Positions 17,513-26,832 of a DNA stretch of 64,000 nucleotides are shown here, in pieces. The DNA is from Chitinophaga sp. Ak27 (lineage in GTDB: Bacteria; Bacteroidota; Bacteroidia; Chitinophagales; Chitinophagaceae): contig NZ_JABAOB010000001.1 in assembly GCF_012726295.1 (NCBI RefSeq), positions 682,001 through 746,000 on the forward strand. The letters are read 5' to 3'. The position numbers and the translations under genes are program-made. The stretch's first letter is position 1. Every line of letters starts with the position of its first letter. Under the pieces are notes generated by a model, which saw nothing but the letters and a program-made list of their open reading frames with translations, ran no database searches and was not told where the DNA came from.

Positions 17513-19246
17513 TTATTGATTGTGCTTGATGATGATCATTTGCGCCCGCACTTCCCCGGGATTCTTTGGATACAGGGTACCGGTTAACGCCACCGTATAC
17601 ACGCCGGTTTCATACGCCGGCAAACCATTCTTATACAATTCAGGACGGGCTATGAAATCAGTGCCATTCAGCTGTGGTATGTCCGTAATCCAATCGCCGG
17701 GTAATACACCAGGTGTCGATGCATATACGCCGATTTTATTAATGCCCGTCAACGGCGAAAAAAGTATATAAGGCTGATCAGTCAACACCTGCCCCCTGCT
17801 AAGGTGCTGGCTGGCGGTGCCACTGAAGGTAAGATAGCCGGAAAGCAATGCGCCGTTAGCACCTGTGAATGTCACCTCCGGCACGTCTGTCGACAAGTTC
17901 AGGAAACGTACTTTAAAGGGCATCGACACGCTGTACTGGTCATTGCTGCCATCATCTCCTTTACTGCTTCCGGGGAGATAAAAACTGCCGCTCAGGTTAT
18001 TGGCTACGATCTTCAACGACGGTTGTCCCTTACTGTCGGGATATACCCAGGCAGTGTAGTTGTCGCTGCCACTGATGGTTAGCGGTTGCTCCGCCAACTT
18101 TTTTCCACTGGCGTCATTCAATGTTACTGAATGCGTGCCTGTAATGAGGATTTTATAGGCAGAAGACTTACTATAAGCCAGTCCTCCTTCCGCTAACGGC
18201 AGGCCGTCAACATTCACGGTCACCGGCTGTCCCGGCAAAGCATTGGCTGCCTGCAGGTGGCCATAGGTAATATTCATCGCTTCTTTGTTGTCTGCAATAA
18301 TCCGGAAGCTGTTGAACGTTACCGAAGCGGCATAACTGCTGCCGGGGTCTTTAAAGCTGAATCCAGCATTAGCACATACCATGATGGTATACACTCCTCC
18401 GGGCTGGTAGGCACGTGTAGGCGCATACGTTAGCCGGGTATCTATCATTGGATTTTCTCCCGTGGTCATCGTAGCGGTAGTTTTATTGACTATGCTCAAC
18501 AGCTCATCACTATTCATCTTTACAGCGGGCAATAACTTCCCGTCATCCGTCATCACTTTAAACTGGTAGGTGCCGTAGGGCAGCTCTATGTAGTCGGAGT
18601 ATTTACCAGGCGCTATACTGGTGGTAGCGGCACTCACCCTGGTGCCATCTGCCAGTATCAACGTCATGTTACCTTCCAGCGATGCTACGTCAGGCGCAGA
18701 GCTCAGGTTCAGCAAACGTATCTTAAAGCGATCCGGCGCCGCTGGCGGTGAAATAGAGCGTGGAATGGCAAAGAGGGAATCATCTCCCAATGCGCCGGCA
18801 TCGCCATGCGCGCCATACAACACATTGTAAAAGTCAGTTGGATTATTCACGTCTTCATGGATATCGAAATCCTTTGGATACTGCAGTTGCTTATCGCCAA
18901 AAATCATGCTTCCGATACGGATATGCGCATTACCGCCGGCATTAATAAAACGCTGCGGAATGGCATAGGACGCGCCCAGGCGACCGTTTTGGAAATATAT
19001 TGTAGGCCTTGATTCCAGGTAGTAGCCTTCTATGTTAGGCTGCATGAAACTGGTAAGCGGCGTATCATTGATGATCAATTCAGTAGCAGTCCTGCCCATG
19101 TTCATCAGCCGCACGGTAGATGCCGTCAATGGCGGCAACTGCGGCTGTTCCTGGAACAGGTAGTCCGATTTACTTTTCTTACAGGCCCATAGCCCTGAAA
19201 GCAGTAGTATAGCCAGAAAATATTTTACAGCTTGCATCATTTTCAT
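17513..19246 (-). CDS. DUF4397 domain surface lipoprotein
   Basis: A 577-residue lipoprotein (L-S-G-L-W-A-C22, then K-K-S-K-S-D). At least two DUF4397-like beta domains are seen: one beginning F-K-I-R-L-L-N-L-S-S-A-P-D-V near 165, with Y-G-T-Y-Q-F-K-V following, and another beginning V-R-F-L-N-L-S-T-D-V-P near 440. The N-terminal S-T-V-R-L-M-N-M-G is a third related strand. It starts 16 bp after the STN-type receptor gene, the place usually taken by SusD, although it has no SusD-like helices. It may act as a receptor-associated ligand-binding protein, which is inference. Confidence 0.8.
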   Translation of the reverse strand: MKMMQAVKYFLAILLLSGLWACKKSKSDYLFQEQPQLPPLTASTVRLMNMGRTATELIINDTPLTSFMQPNIEGYYLESRPTIYFQNGRLGASYAIPQRFINAGGNAHIRIGSMIFGDKQLQYPKDFDIHEDVNNPTDFYNVLYGAHGDAGALGDDSLFAIPRSISPPAAPDRFKIRLLNLSSAPDVASLEGNMTLILADGTRVSAATTSIAPGKYSDYIELPYGTYQFKVMTDDGKLLPAVKMNSDELLSIVNKTTATMTTGENPMIDTRLTYAPTRAYQPGGVYTIMVCANAGFSFKDPGSSYAASVTFNSFRIIADNKEAMNITYGHLQAANALPGQPVTVNVDGLPLAEGGLAYSKSSAYKILITGTHSVTLNDASGKKLAEQPLTISGSDNYTAWVYPDSKGQPSLKIVANNLSGSFYLPGSSKGDDGSNDQYSVSMPFKVRFLNLSTDVPEVTFTGANGALLSGYLTFSGTASQHLSRGQVLTDQPYILFSPLTGINKIGVYASTPGVLPGDWITDIPQLNGTDFIARPELYKNGLPAYETGVYTVALTGTLYPKNPGEVRAQMIIIKHNQ

Positions 19247-19262
19247 TTTACAGTCAATCCCT

Positions 19263-22200
19263 TTAGAAAATATTATAGTTCAGGCCCAGCATAAACTCCG
19301 TGCCCCGGTAATAACTGCGGCGGATATATGTATTTCCATAGTACTTACCTCCTGTGCCGGGGTTGGCATATACTTCCCGCCAGGCCGGGTTCAGGATATT
19401 TTTAGCGTATCCTTTCAGCTGTAACCGCCGGGTGAGATACTGGCTGAAAACAAAGTCCAGCACCGGCGCTGGCCTGCTATACAGATCCGGCTCCCCGGTC
19501 AGGTTAATTTGTATGAGCCGCTCTCCTACTTCATTGAAAGTAACGGTGAGGTCGGTGCGGGTACGCGGGTTATTATAGTTCAGGTAAGCATTGATGGAAT
19601 AGGGCGCCTGTTCAAACAAAGGGCTGTTGGAAGGCGCCTTGCGGTCTACAATGCGCGAATCGTTTAACCGTTCAGGTGATTTTTTAATCTCACTTTGTGC
19701 GAGCAACAGGTTGGAGCCGAGATAAAAGTTTTTCAGCGGATACCACCAGCGGCCCAGGTTTTTCACGACCTCCAGTTCCACGCCATACACTTGTCCCCTG
19801 TTGGGATCATTCTCAAAACGAATGGCCGGAAATTCAGGAAAGCGTGCATCGAGGCCGGCTGAATTCTGTGAATATACTTTGGTTAGCTGGTGATCAATTT
19901 GTTTGTAGAAAGCAGATGCCGCGATCACTTCTCCAGAATTCGGGAACCATTCCCAACGGAAATCATAGTTGGTGGTTTGCTGGTTTACCAGCTTCGGGTT
20001 ACCTACCACCAGTGCAAACTGGAAGGGATCAAATTCAAACACGTTGGTAATTTCCCGCAGCTCCGGCCGTGCCAGCGTAGTGCTGTAGCCCAATCGGAAG
20101 TTCATGTTCTCCTGCAGGGTATAGGTAAGGTTCAGTGAGTAATAGGGCTTATAATCTGTTTTATACATTGAGTTAGGCTGTGTAAATACCAGCTTCACCG
20201 TTTGCCCGTCTTTGTTAGGTGTAGTCAGTGAAGGATCGAGGAAAACGCCGGCGGTATCTACCGCTGCCCGGATGTCGGTCATTTCGAAACGCACCCCGCC
20301 AGTCACCCGGAGATTTTGCAACAAGTGCAGGTCGAGCATACCATAAAATGCCCGGGTTTCAAAAGAACCTTTGTAGTTGTTGGGCGATTTCTGTGCGTTA
20401 TATAAAAATCCTCCTACGGCTGGTTGTCCCTCGCCGACGGCGCCGGTGGGCACCTTCACGCCAATCTGGTCGTATCCTACGAGCCTGTCGAGGTTTCCGT
20501 GCACGTTATACAACGCCTGGTTGCCGGTAGAGGAAAAATTGGAACCAGGCAGGGACAATACGTTTTCGTTGAACGTGCGATCGCGATGCAGGTAGTTGAC
20601 GCCGCCTTTGAATTCCTGTTTTTGTCTAAACAGGCGGAAAGGCCAGGCCAGGTCGGCTTTATAGTTATAGTTAGTTTCTTTTAGCTGACGATACCGGCGG
20701 CCGTTAGGGTCGGCCTGAATAATACCATACGGGCCATATCCATTTACATAACCGGATACCAGGGAGTAGTACACCGGCGTACCGGTGCTGCCGGTGCTAC
20801 CAGGCAGGCTGCCATTTACCGGAATAGAGCCACCGCCAAGAGGATGATACACCGCCAGGTTCACGAAGCGATAATCCGGATCTTCCTGGCCGGAAGTAGA
20901 ACTGGCCATGTTGTAGCTCAACTTCGGCGCATATTCTCCCGTGGCCAGTTTATGCTCGCCCTGTAAGTTGAACGTATTCAGCGTGCGGTAACTGCGTTTG
21001 AGTGAATACACGGTATTGGAAACGGCGCCGGATAAACCGGTGTACTCATAGGCTCCATAAAGGTTAGTGGCCTGTACTTCCGCGCCGCGGCTCCCCATGT
21101 ACTGTACACTGATTTCATTACGTGGGTTAAAGCGGTAAGTCAATCCGCCCAGGAACCCGTAGTTAAGGGTAGATGTTCCGGTGTTTTCTTTATACGAAAT
21201 ATATTTTCCCAGGTTAATGTTATTGGGCGTGATATAGTTAGGAATAATGCGGGTGCTGTTTACCTGGTTGTTACCGGTTAACACCCCCTGGTAAATGCTC
21301 CATTGCGTAAGGTCGCCGCCATGTATATCGGTAGACCGCTGGTAGTAGTTCACACCGGCTATCACGCCCAGCTTATGCCGCTTGAATACCTGGAAGCTGT
21401 TGCCATAGGTGATACCATAAATCTGGTTCAACTTTGCATTGGCATAATGCGTGGTCAGTACGGGGTCGAAGCCGTGCATGATACCATTGATCCGGTTCAC
21501 CTCTTGTTTAATAGCCGGGTCGTTGCCACTATTGGCGATCATGGATTGCACCTGTGCAAAGCCGCCTGGATATTGCTTTCCGAGCGCGGTAAAGTCGGAT
21601 GATAAGCCCGCCTGTTTTACCTTTTGCCCGAAGAAGCCCGGATCGCTGTTATAGAAACTGTTGACCTGCCCACCCATGCCGATGTTGGAATTGAATCCGG
21701 ATTGCGCGGTAATATTGAGTGTAGCCGAATCGGGGACCGATTTCGTTTTCAGCTCTATGATACCAGCTGCGGCGTCGGCAGGTTTATCAGGCGTATAGGT
21801 TTTATAGATGGTAATATTTTCCAGCAGGGCTGCCGGTACCAGGTCCAGCGGGATGGCGCTGCGATCGGGGTCTGAGGAGGCCAGGCGTACGCCATTGAGC
21901 TGTCCGATTACGCTGCGGTCGCCCAGTCCACGTACCGCCACGTACTTATCATCGGTGATGGTAACACCGGATACCCGTTGCAGGGCCTGTGTAGTGGTGA
22001 TGCTGGCTGTTTTTTCGATATTGGCAGCGGAAATGGCATCCTGCACGATGGCCGATGCCTTTCTTTCCGCCAGTACCGCCGCTTCTGTATTGGCTTTACG
22101 ACGGGCCTGCACCTGCACTTCGTTTAGTTGTGTACGGGAAGGTTTGAGGGCAATCTGCAAAGTGGTGGCGCCACCCGCTACCTTGATTTCCTGTGGTTGG

Positions 22201-22736
22201 TAACCTATATAGGTCACTACCAATACGGCGCCCTCGTCGGGAATGGTAATGCTGAAATGTCCGTTGGCATCTGTGATGGCGCCGGCGCTTTGTCCTTTGA
22301 TGCGTATGCCTACGCCCGGCAGCGGGGTACCATTGTTTTTGTCGGTAACGGTACCTTTTACCGGCGGAAGAAGCGGCATTACCGTAATACGGTTGTCGGC
22401 ATACACCTGCGCCACCATATTGGCCGGCATCAGCAATCCTGCCAGGATATCCAGCAGTGGTGCATTATTGGCCCTAAAGCTGGCATGTTTTATTTTGTCT
22501 ACCTTTTCATCGTTGAAATAAATCCGTACGCCAGACCGGGCAGATATTTCTTCCAGCGCAGTCCGCAGAGGCAGGTCGTGGATATCGACAGACATACGTA
22601 TCCGCTCCACAGACTGACCTTTGGTAGTTACGCTGGCCATCAGGTTCGTAGCCGTAACAACAAGCACTATTACGTAAAAGGAGATACGCATAACCCATTT
22701 TAAATAAGCACAGGGTTTCCCCAGGAAAAAATTCAT
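19263..22736 (-). CDS. TonB-dependent receptor with STN signalling domain
   Basis: A 1157-residue outer-membrane receptor. In order: a signal segment (about 15-40), an STN domain (about 50-120, LRTALEEISARSGVRIYF), a carboxypeptidase-regulatory-like domain (about 128-205), a plug domain (GVTITDDKYVAVRGLGDRS, with the RGLGDR plug motif) and a barrel ending G-L-N-Y-N-I-F. The STN domain contacts a FecR-type anti-sigma factor, and the FecR and ECF genes lie just upstream. This makes it the signal-transducing receptor for the operon. A hairpin at 22834-22862 separates it from fecR. Confidence 0.9.
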   Translation of the reverse strand: MNFFLGKPCAYLKWVMRISFYVIVLVVTATNLMASVTTKGQSVERIRMSVDIHDLPLRTALEEISARSGVRIYFNDEKVDKIKHASFRANNAPLLDILAGLLMPANMVAQVYADNRITVMPLLPPVKGTVTDKNNGTPLPGVGIRIKGQSAGAITDANGHFSITIPDEGAVLVVTYIGYQPQEIKVAGGATTLQIALKPSRTQLNEVQVQARRKANTEAAVLAERKASAIVQDAISAANIEKTASITTTQALQRVSGVTITDDKYVAVRGLGDRSVIGQLNGVRLASSDPDRSAIPLDLVPAALLENITIYKTYTPDKPADAAAGIIELKTKSVPDSATLNITAQSGFNSNIGMGGQVNSFYNSDPGFFGQKVKQAGLSSDFTALGKQYPGGFAQVQSMIANSGNDPAIKQEVNRINGIMHGFDPVLTTHYANAKLNQIYGITYGNSFQVFKRHKLGVIAGVNYYQRSTDIHGGDLTQWSIYQGVLTGNNQVNSTRIIPNYITPNNINLGKYISYKENTGTSTLNYGFLGGLTYRFNPRNEISVQYMGSRGAEVQATNLYGAYEYTGLSGAVSNTVYSLKRSYRTLNTFNLQGEHKLATGEYAPKLSYNMASSTSGQEDPDYRFVNLAVYHPLGGGSIPVNGSLPGSTGSTGTPVYYSLVSGYVNGYGPYGIIQADPNGRRYRQLKETNYNYKADLAWPFRLFRQKQEFKGGVNYLHRDRTFNENVLSLPGSNFSSTGNQALYNVHGNLDRLVGYDQIGVKVPTGAVGEGQPAVGGFLYNAQKSPNNYKGSFETRAFYGMLDLHLLQNLRVTGGVRFEMTDIRAAVDTAGVFLDPSLTTPNKDGQTVKLVFTQPNSMYKTDYKPYYSLNLTYTLQENMNFRLGYSTTLARPELREITNVFEFDPFQFALVVGNPKLVNQQTTNYDFRWEWFPNSGEVIAASAFYKQIDHQLTKVYSQNSAGLDARFPEFPAIRFENDPNRGQVYGVELEVVKNLGRWWYPLKNFYLGSNLLLAQSEIKKSPERLNDSRIVDRKAPSNSPLFEQAPYSINAYLNYNNPRTRTDLTVTFNEVGERLIQINLTGEPDLYSRPAPVLDFVFSQYLTRRLQLKGYAKNILNPAWREVYANPGTGGKYYGNTYIRRSYYRGTEFMLGLNYNIF

Positions 22737-22833
22737 ACTTTTACCTTGTTAATTAGTTAATCCTTCGGGTTAGTTAATGACAGCGATGATATGGATCGGT
22801 TTCTCAGGCCAGGTTTCATATCTATCACACCTT

Positions 22834-22862
22834 AAACCGGGTACGCGTGCGTGATCCGGTTT
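22834..22862. terminator. Hairpin between fecR-like gene and receptor gene
   Basis: AAACCGG (22834-22840) pairs with CCGGTTT (22856-22862), and an inner ACGC/GCGT pair lengthens the stem. On the plus strand a T8 tract follows, which is the ideal terminator orientation. On the minus strand, where the operon is transcribed, only three Ts follow. It may attenuate read-through from sigma/FecR into the structural genes. Confidence 0.5.
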
Positions 22863-22916
22863 TTTTTATGACGTGCATTAAGTAAATCTTTCTCTCATCA
22901 TGTCAGTTTTAGTAGG

Positions 22917-23894
22917 TCAGGAAATATTAATAGTACCGTTTCGTGTTGCTTTGAAATGCAGGCCATATACCTTACTTAATATCTTCAGGATATCCTCCAG
23001 GGACTGATGCGGATCGAAGGTGCCGCTGATCTCCATATTCTGCAAAGGGGCAGCCGTTATCCGGAACGTCTTACCATAGCGATGCTGCAGCGATATCACC
23101 ACTTCAGTTAGATGGTCTTTCTCAAAACAGAGTCCTCCTTCCTTCCATCGCATAATGGACTGTGCAGGCACATTTCTAACCTGCTGCGTGCCCTTGTCGA
23201 TGTTGACGCGCAATTCCTGGTTGGCGGTGAGCAATACTGCATGTGAGCTATCGACGCCCTGGTATACGGCCACCTTGCCGGAAGACACGGTCACTTTATA
23301 AGTATTGGGTGCGGTATAGGAACGGATGTTGAAAGTGGTGCCGAGTACCCGCGTGCGGTAGCCATTACTTTCAATCAAAAAAGGATGTTGCGGATCCTGG
23401 TGTACATCAAAGTATGCCTCCCCTTCCAGGTATACTGTTCTATTGGTGCTGAATTGCTCCGGGTAGCGTAAATGGCTGCTTGCGTTTAACCAGATAATGG
23501 AGCTGTCGGTAAGCGTAATTTTTGATAGTTGCCCCGCCCGGGTATATAGATCGAGGTATTTAACCGCAGGCGTGCGCGCAGGCATTTTAGATCTATACCA
23601 CCATCCACCTGCTACCATCACGGCAGCGGATATAACGGAAGCGGCTAAACGCCACCTGATGCGGCCGGGTTTCATGGCTACTACCTTGCCGGCGTTTTCT
23701 GCCTCATAAGCCTGCACCCGCGCCTGCACGCTGGCAAAAATATCATCTCCCGACGGACGCTCATCATTGGCGCCTCCCTGTGGAGGTGTATACCATTGGT
23801 CGAACCAGTCGTTTACCTGTTTTGCTTCCTCCGGCGAAGCCTGGCCGGCAAGATACCTGTCTATCAGTGGTTGTATTGTATGATCTTCCTGCAT
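22917..23894 (-). CDS. FecR-family anti-sigma factor
   Basis: Start ATG 23894 (MQEDHTIQPLIDRYLAGQ) gives 325 residues. The 15 extra upstream codons of the longer frame have no family character. The N-terminal cytoplasmic part is followed by one membrane segment (about 80-100, LAASVISAAVMVAGGWWY), a periplasmic FecR domain with L-T-D-S-S-I-I-W-L-N-A-S-S and G-E-A-Y-F-D-V, and a C-terminal DUF4974 (VYGLHFKATRNGTINI). It should hold the adjacent ECF sigma factor at the membrane until the STN domain of the receptor signals. It follows the sigma gene by 110 bp. Confidence 0.9.
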   Translation of the reverse strand: MQEDHTIQPLIDRYLAGQASPEEAKQVNDWFDQWYTPPQGGANDERPSGDDIFASVQARVQAYEAENAGKVVAMKPGRIRWRLAASVISAAVMVAGGWWYRSKMPARTPAVKYLDLYTRAGQLSKITLTDSSIIWLNASSHLRYPEQFSTNRTVYLEGEAYFDVHQDPQHPFLIESNGYRTRVLGTTFNIRSYTAPNTYKVTVSSGKVAVYQGVDSSHAVLLTANQELRVNIDKGTQQVRNVPAQSIMRWKEGGLCFEKDHLTEVVISLQHRYGKTFRITAAPLQNMEISGTFDPHQSLEDILKILSKVYGLHFKATRNGTINIS

Positions 23895-24004
23895 GTAAAT
23901 AAATTGACAGCCTGGTGATCGGATATTTCCCGGCACCAATTACATTTACCGCAAGTGCACACAAACACCTACGCGCAGCCATGTTAAATTAATATGAACA
24001 ACTA

Positions 24005-24589
24005 TTATTTGCGGAGAGAGAGGATCAACAGGATGGTGATATAATCTTTCAGGCCCACCTTCATTATTTTCAGGGCTTTTACGAGGTGGTTATTGACTGT
24101 TTTCGGAGAAATATTCAGCGTATCTGCTATCTGCTGGGTGTTCAGGCCACGGATGCGGCTTAACGTAAATACTTCGCGGCATTTTTCGGGTAGCAGGTGA
24201 ATGTATTGATTCACCATCGCATTGAGCTCATTGAAGGATAACTGATCGAGGGTATTGTTGGTGACTACGGTTAATGGCGCCTGTTGCAGGTATTTGTGAT
24301 GCGACGACTGCTTACGCCAGGCATTCAGCAGCTGGTTTTTCATCACCCCATACAGCCAGGCCCCTACCGGCTTTTCAGGGTCCAGGCTTGCCTTGTTCAT
24401 CCATAGCGCAACAAATACTTCCTGGGTAATTTCTTCCGCCAGCTCTTTGATGCCCAGCTTATAGTAAGCCAGGTCGTACTGCTTCTCCCAATAAAAGTTA
24501 TAAATATCCCGGAAAGCTTTTTCATCTCCGTTCTTCAAACTTTCTATCAGCAAAAATTCACCCGGAAGTCTCCCCATTTCGATATCCAT
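24005..24589 (-). CDS. ECF RNA polymerase sigma-70 factor
   Basis: ATG 24589 gives 194 residues. Region 2 (about 10-75) has F-R-D-I-Y-N-F-Y-W and I-T-Q-E-V-F-V-A-L-W. Region 4 (about 125-175) has L-P-E-K-C-R-E-V-F-T-L-S-R and L-N-T-Q-Q-I-A-D-T-L-N-I-S. A hydrophobic tail (Y-I-T-I-L-L-I-L-S-L) follows region 4 and may help membrane association near FecR. It is the first gene of the ten-gene unit. The candidate -7 box at 24606-24613 would give a very short leader. Confidence 0.9.
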   Translation of the reverse strand: MDIEMGRLPGEFLLIESLKNGDEKAFRDIYNFYWEKQYDLAYYKLGIKELAEEITQEVFVALWMNKASLDPEKPVGAWLYGVMKNQLLNAWRKQSSHHKYLQQAPLTVVTNNTLDQLSFNELNAMVNQYIHLLPEKCREVFTLSRIRGLNTQQIADTLNISPKTVNNHLVKALKIMKVGLKDYITILLILSLRK

Positions 24590-24605
24590 AAGATCAATTT
24601 CCAGC

Positions 24606-24613
24606 CAAAAGTA
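24606..24613 (-). promoter_or_regulatory. Candidate Bacteroidetes -7 box for the sigma gene
   Basis: The minus strand reads TACTTTTG, matching the Bacteroidetes TAnnTTTG element exactly, 16 nt before the sigma ATG. No good -33 TTTG partner was found at standard spacing. Confidence 0.4.
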
Positions 24614-24727
24614 ATCAGCTGTGGAAAAACTGCATATCAATTTATTGTTAACATATTTTTCAAACTTCGGAGACAGAATTTCTAAAATGCCAGAGATTAT
24701 TTTACCTTCAGGTTATAAATAATTGTC

Positions 24728-25231
24728 ATGAAAATCATCAAAAAACTTCTGTGGGTATTACTGGGCATATTGCTCATCATCCAGTTCTTTCGTCCGGCGC
24801 CCAATGTATCCGCCACTGTGAGCGATCATGACATTATGAAAGCCTACCCGGCTTCCCCGGAGGTACAGGCTATATTACAACGCGCCTGTAATGATTGTCA
24901 TAGCAACAATACCGTTTATCCCTGGTACTCAAAGATACAGCCGGTAGCATGGTGGTTAGACAATCATATTAAAGAAGGGAAACGTGAGTTGAACTTTAGC
25001 GAATTCCTGGGTTATCGCATTGCCCGTCAATATAAAAAAATCGGAGAAGTAGCCGAAGAAGTGAATGAAGGCGATATGCCCTTATCTTCCTATACACTGG
25101 TACATACCAACGCAAAGTTGAGTGCTGACGAGAAAAAACAATTGAACGACTGGTGTGATGGCATCCGTGCAGCGATACAGGCAAAGTACCCGGCCGACAG
25201 CCTCGTAATGCCTAAGCGGAAAAAAGCTTAG
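24728..25231 (+). CDS. Haem-binding domain (PF14376-like) protein
   Basis: A 167-residue protein with an N-terminal membrane anchor or uncleaved signal (about 5-21) and the haem motif C54-N-D-C57-H58-S. The flanking Y-P-W-Y and P-V-A-W-W-L sequences and G-D-M-P-L-S-S-Y are typical of the small haem_bd family of Bacteroidetes. It is predicted to be a periplasmic, membrane-tethered c-type cytochrome-like electron carrier. It is divergent from the sigma gene and convergent with the next gene, with 6 bp between stops. Confidence 0.85.
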   Translation: MKIIKKLLWVLLGILLIIQFFRPAPNVSATVSDHDIMKAYPASPEVQAILQRACNDCHSNNTVYPWYSKIQPVAWWLDNHIKEGKRELNFSEFLGYRIARQYKKIGEVAEEVNEGDMPLSSYTLVHTNAKLSADEKKQLNDWCDGIRAAIQAKYPADSLVMPKRKKA

Positions 25232-25237
25232 CGGCTA

Positions 25238-25783
25238 TTAAAATACCACACCCAGTGTAAATACATTGGCATTGACAGACCGGGTGCCGAAATTAACCGA
25301 CTGCCCGTCTTCTGCAACGCTTTTAGGAGACCTGTATTTATATCCCCGGTACACATAGGAAACAAAAACGCCCATGGTATTGAAGTGCCAGGCCACGCCG
25401 GCGCCGGCGCCATAAAAGAATTTGCCCGATTGGTTATAGGTAATGGGTTGTTGCCCTCCGCCGGTTGACAGAGGTACATTTTCGGTACGGTCTACACTGT
25501 ATACATTATATCCAAACTGTCCGTTGATATAGGGCTCGATGTATTTAAACCGGTGCTTTACTTTCAGATCCGCAAATACCGGCATGAGAGTGCGGCCTTC
25601 AAAGGAGGTAACTTCTACTCCTGGCCCGATACCTATGGCATTAAACAGTTCGACGTTACCGGTTAATCCTCCTCCAATACTACCATCATGCGCCATTACA
25701 TACACATACCCGCTCAATAACTTATTGATTTGGGCAAATCCTAAAGCGGGCAACAGCAATAAACAGCATAATAACTTTTTCAT
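25238..25783 (-). CDS. Small outer-membrane beta-barrel protein
   Basis: A 181-residue protein with signal peptide (L-L-P-A-L-G-F-A-Q), alternating beta strands with aromatic girdles (for example FFYGAGAGVAWHF, GVFVSYVYRGYKY) and a C-terminal phenylalanine (V-F-T-L-G-V-V-F). This is the form of an 8-strand OmpA/OmpX-like porin-family protein. No function is known. Confidence 0.75.
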   Translation of the reverse strand: MKKLLCCLLLLPALGFAQINKLLSGYVYVMAHDGSIGGGLTGNVELFNAIGIGPGVEVTSFEGRTLMPVFADLKVKHRFKYIEPYINGQFGYNVYSVDRTENVPLSTGGGQQPITYNQSGKFFYGAGAGVAWHFNTMGVFVSYVYRGYKYRSPKSVAEDGQSVNFGTRSVNANVFTLGVVF

Positions 25784-25811
25784 AACTGCCTTTTTATCGG
25801 GTTCTTTCTTG

Positions 25812-26026
25812 TGTAACAGCCAGCTAATCGATATTGTTGCCTGTTACAAGGTCCAATTTGCTAAAAAGCCCTGCAAATATGCCGCTGTATGCCCATATAC
25901 AGCTACATATCTACAGGAACTTTAAATAGCGTTTTTTAGCAGGCCCGTATATTTGCTAAAAAACCGAAACAGGATACAATATTAGATCCCCCAGGTGACA
26001 ACCCTATGTCAGCAGTTCGCTAAAAA
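25812..26026. promoter_or_regulatory. Cluster of short repeats between barrel and PfpI genes
   Basis: TGTAACAG (25812-25819) pairs with CTGTTACA (25841-25848). TTTGCTAAAAA occurs exactly at 25857-25867 and 25952-25962, with a relative (TTCGCTAAAAA) near 26017. An inverted pair, GTTTTTTAGCA (25931-25941) and TGCTAAAAAAC (25954-25964), forms an 11-bp stem. The stem lies 3' of the PfpI gene and may be its terminator, or the repeats may be operators for the barrel gene. Confidence 0.4.
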
Positions 26027-26716
26027 TTATTTCAATGGCCAGGGCTCCTGGTGGTGTGGCGTATACTGGATAATCTTTGCCACCAGCGCCGCTATGGCCG
26101 GTCCACTATACCTCTCCACTATATACAATGCGCCATCGATACCAGACGATACGCCCGATGCGGTGACCAGGCGACCGGCATCCACGTACCGCACATCCCG
26201 TACCAGCCGGACACCGGGATACCGCGTCCCGAAGTCCGTTGAAGCGTACCAGTGCGTGGTAGCCGGCTTATCTTTGAGCAGCCCGGCCTGTGCCAGGAAA
26301 TAAGCGCCGGTACATACCGACATGGTTATACCGGCCCTGTCCGTTAACTGCTTCAGCCATCCCATAAAAGCGGTATTACTCATGAGGGTGTCGATGGTTT
26401 CCAGTGGCGCGCCGGGAATCACCAGGATGTCTGGCGGCGGAGAGGCCCCCCGCCCGGTGTACTCAGGCTGTATCGTGATGGTGTTACGTTCCGTCGATAC
26501 CATTCCCGTTGTCATTGCCAGGGTATATACCTGGTACTTACCACCGGTAACCCCGGCCGCCTTTACAAATACGTCAGTAGCGCCGGCGAAATCGAGTAAT
26601 TCCACGCCAGGGTATAGCAACACCGCTACGCGGTATACTTTGCTGGTGTCTACCTGGGCATTACTTCGCGCAGCAGCGCCAAGTAAGAGCAGAAAGAAAA
26701 GATATTTCTTTAGCAT
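26027..26716 (-). CDS. Secreted DJ-1/PfpI-family protein
   Basis: A 229-residue protein with a signal peptide (LLLLGAAARSNAQ). The DJ-1/PfpI fold follows: V-L-L-Y-P-G-V-E-L-L-D-F-A-G-A, then I-L-V-I-P-G-A-P, then the nucleophile elbow S-V-C-T-G-A-Y-F-L-A-Q-A-G-L-L, with T-H-W-Y near 170. The Cys elbow and acidic residue are present, as in GlxA-type N-terminal domains. An exported single-domain version without the AraC HTH is unusual but known in Bacteroidetes. The reaction is unknown; isonitrile hydratase-like or chaperone-like roles are possible. Confidence 0.85.
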   Translation of the reverse strand: MLKKYLFFLLLLGAAARSNAQVDTSKVYRVAVLLYPGVELLDFAGATDVFVKAAGVTGGKYQVYTLAMTTGMVSTERNTITIQPEYTGRGASPPPDILVIPGAPLETIDTLMSNTAFMGWLKQLTDRAGITMSVCTGAYFLAQAGLLKDKPATTHWYASTDFGTRYPGVRLVRDVRYVDAGRLVTASGVSSGIDGALYIVERYSGPAIAALVAKIIQYTPHHQEPWPLK

Positions 26717-26832
26717 AATAACAGCTTTGATGAAGGCATAAAATTATACCTGCATAGCAGAGATGTGGCTTTACAAAGCGGGATAAGTCGTTAGAAAAAC
26801 GGGGAATATGAAACGATTGGGTGGATGTCGTT

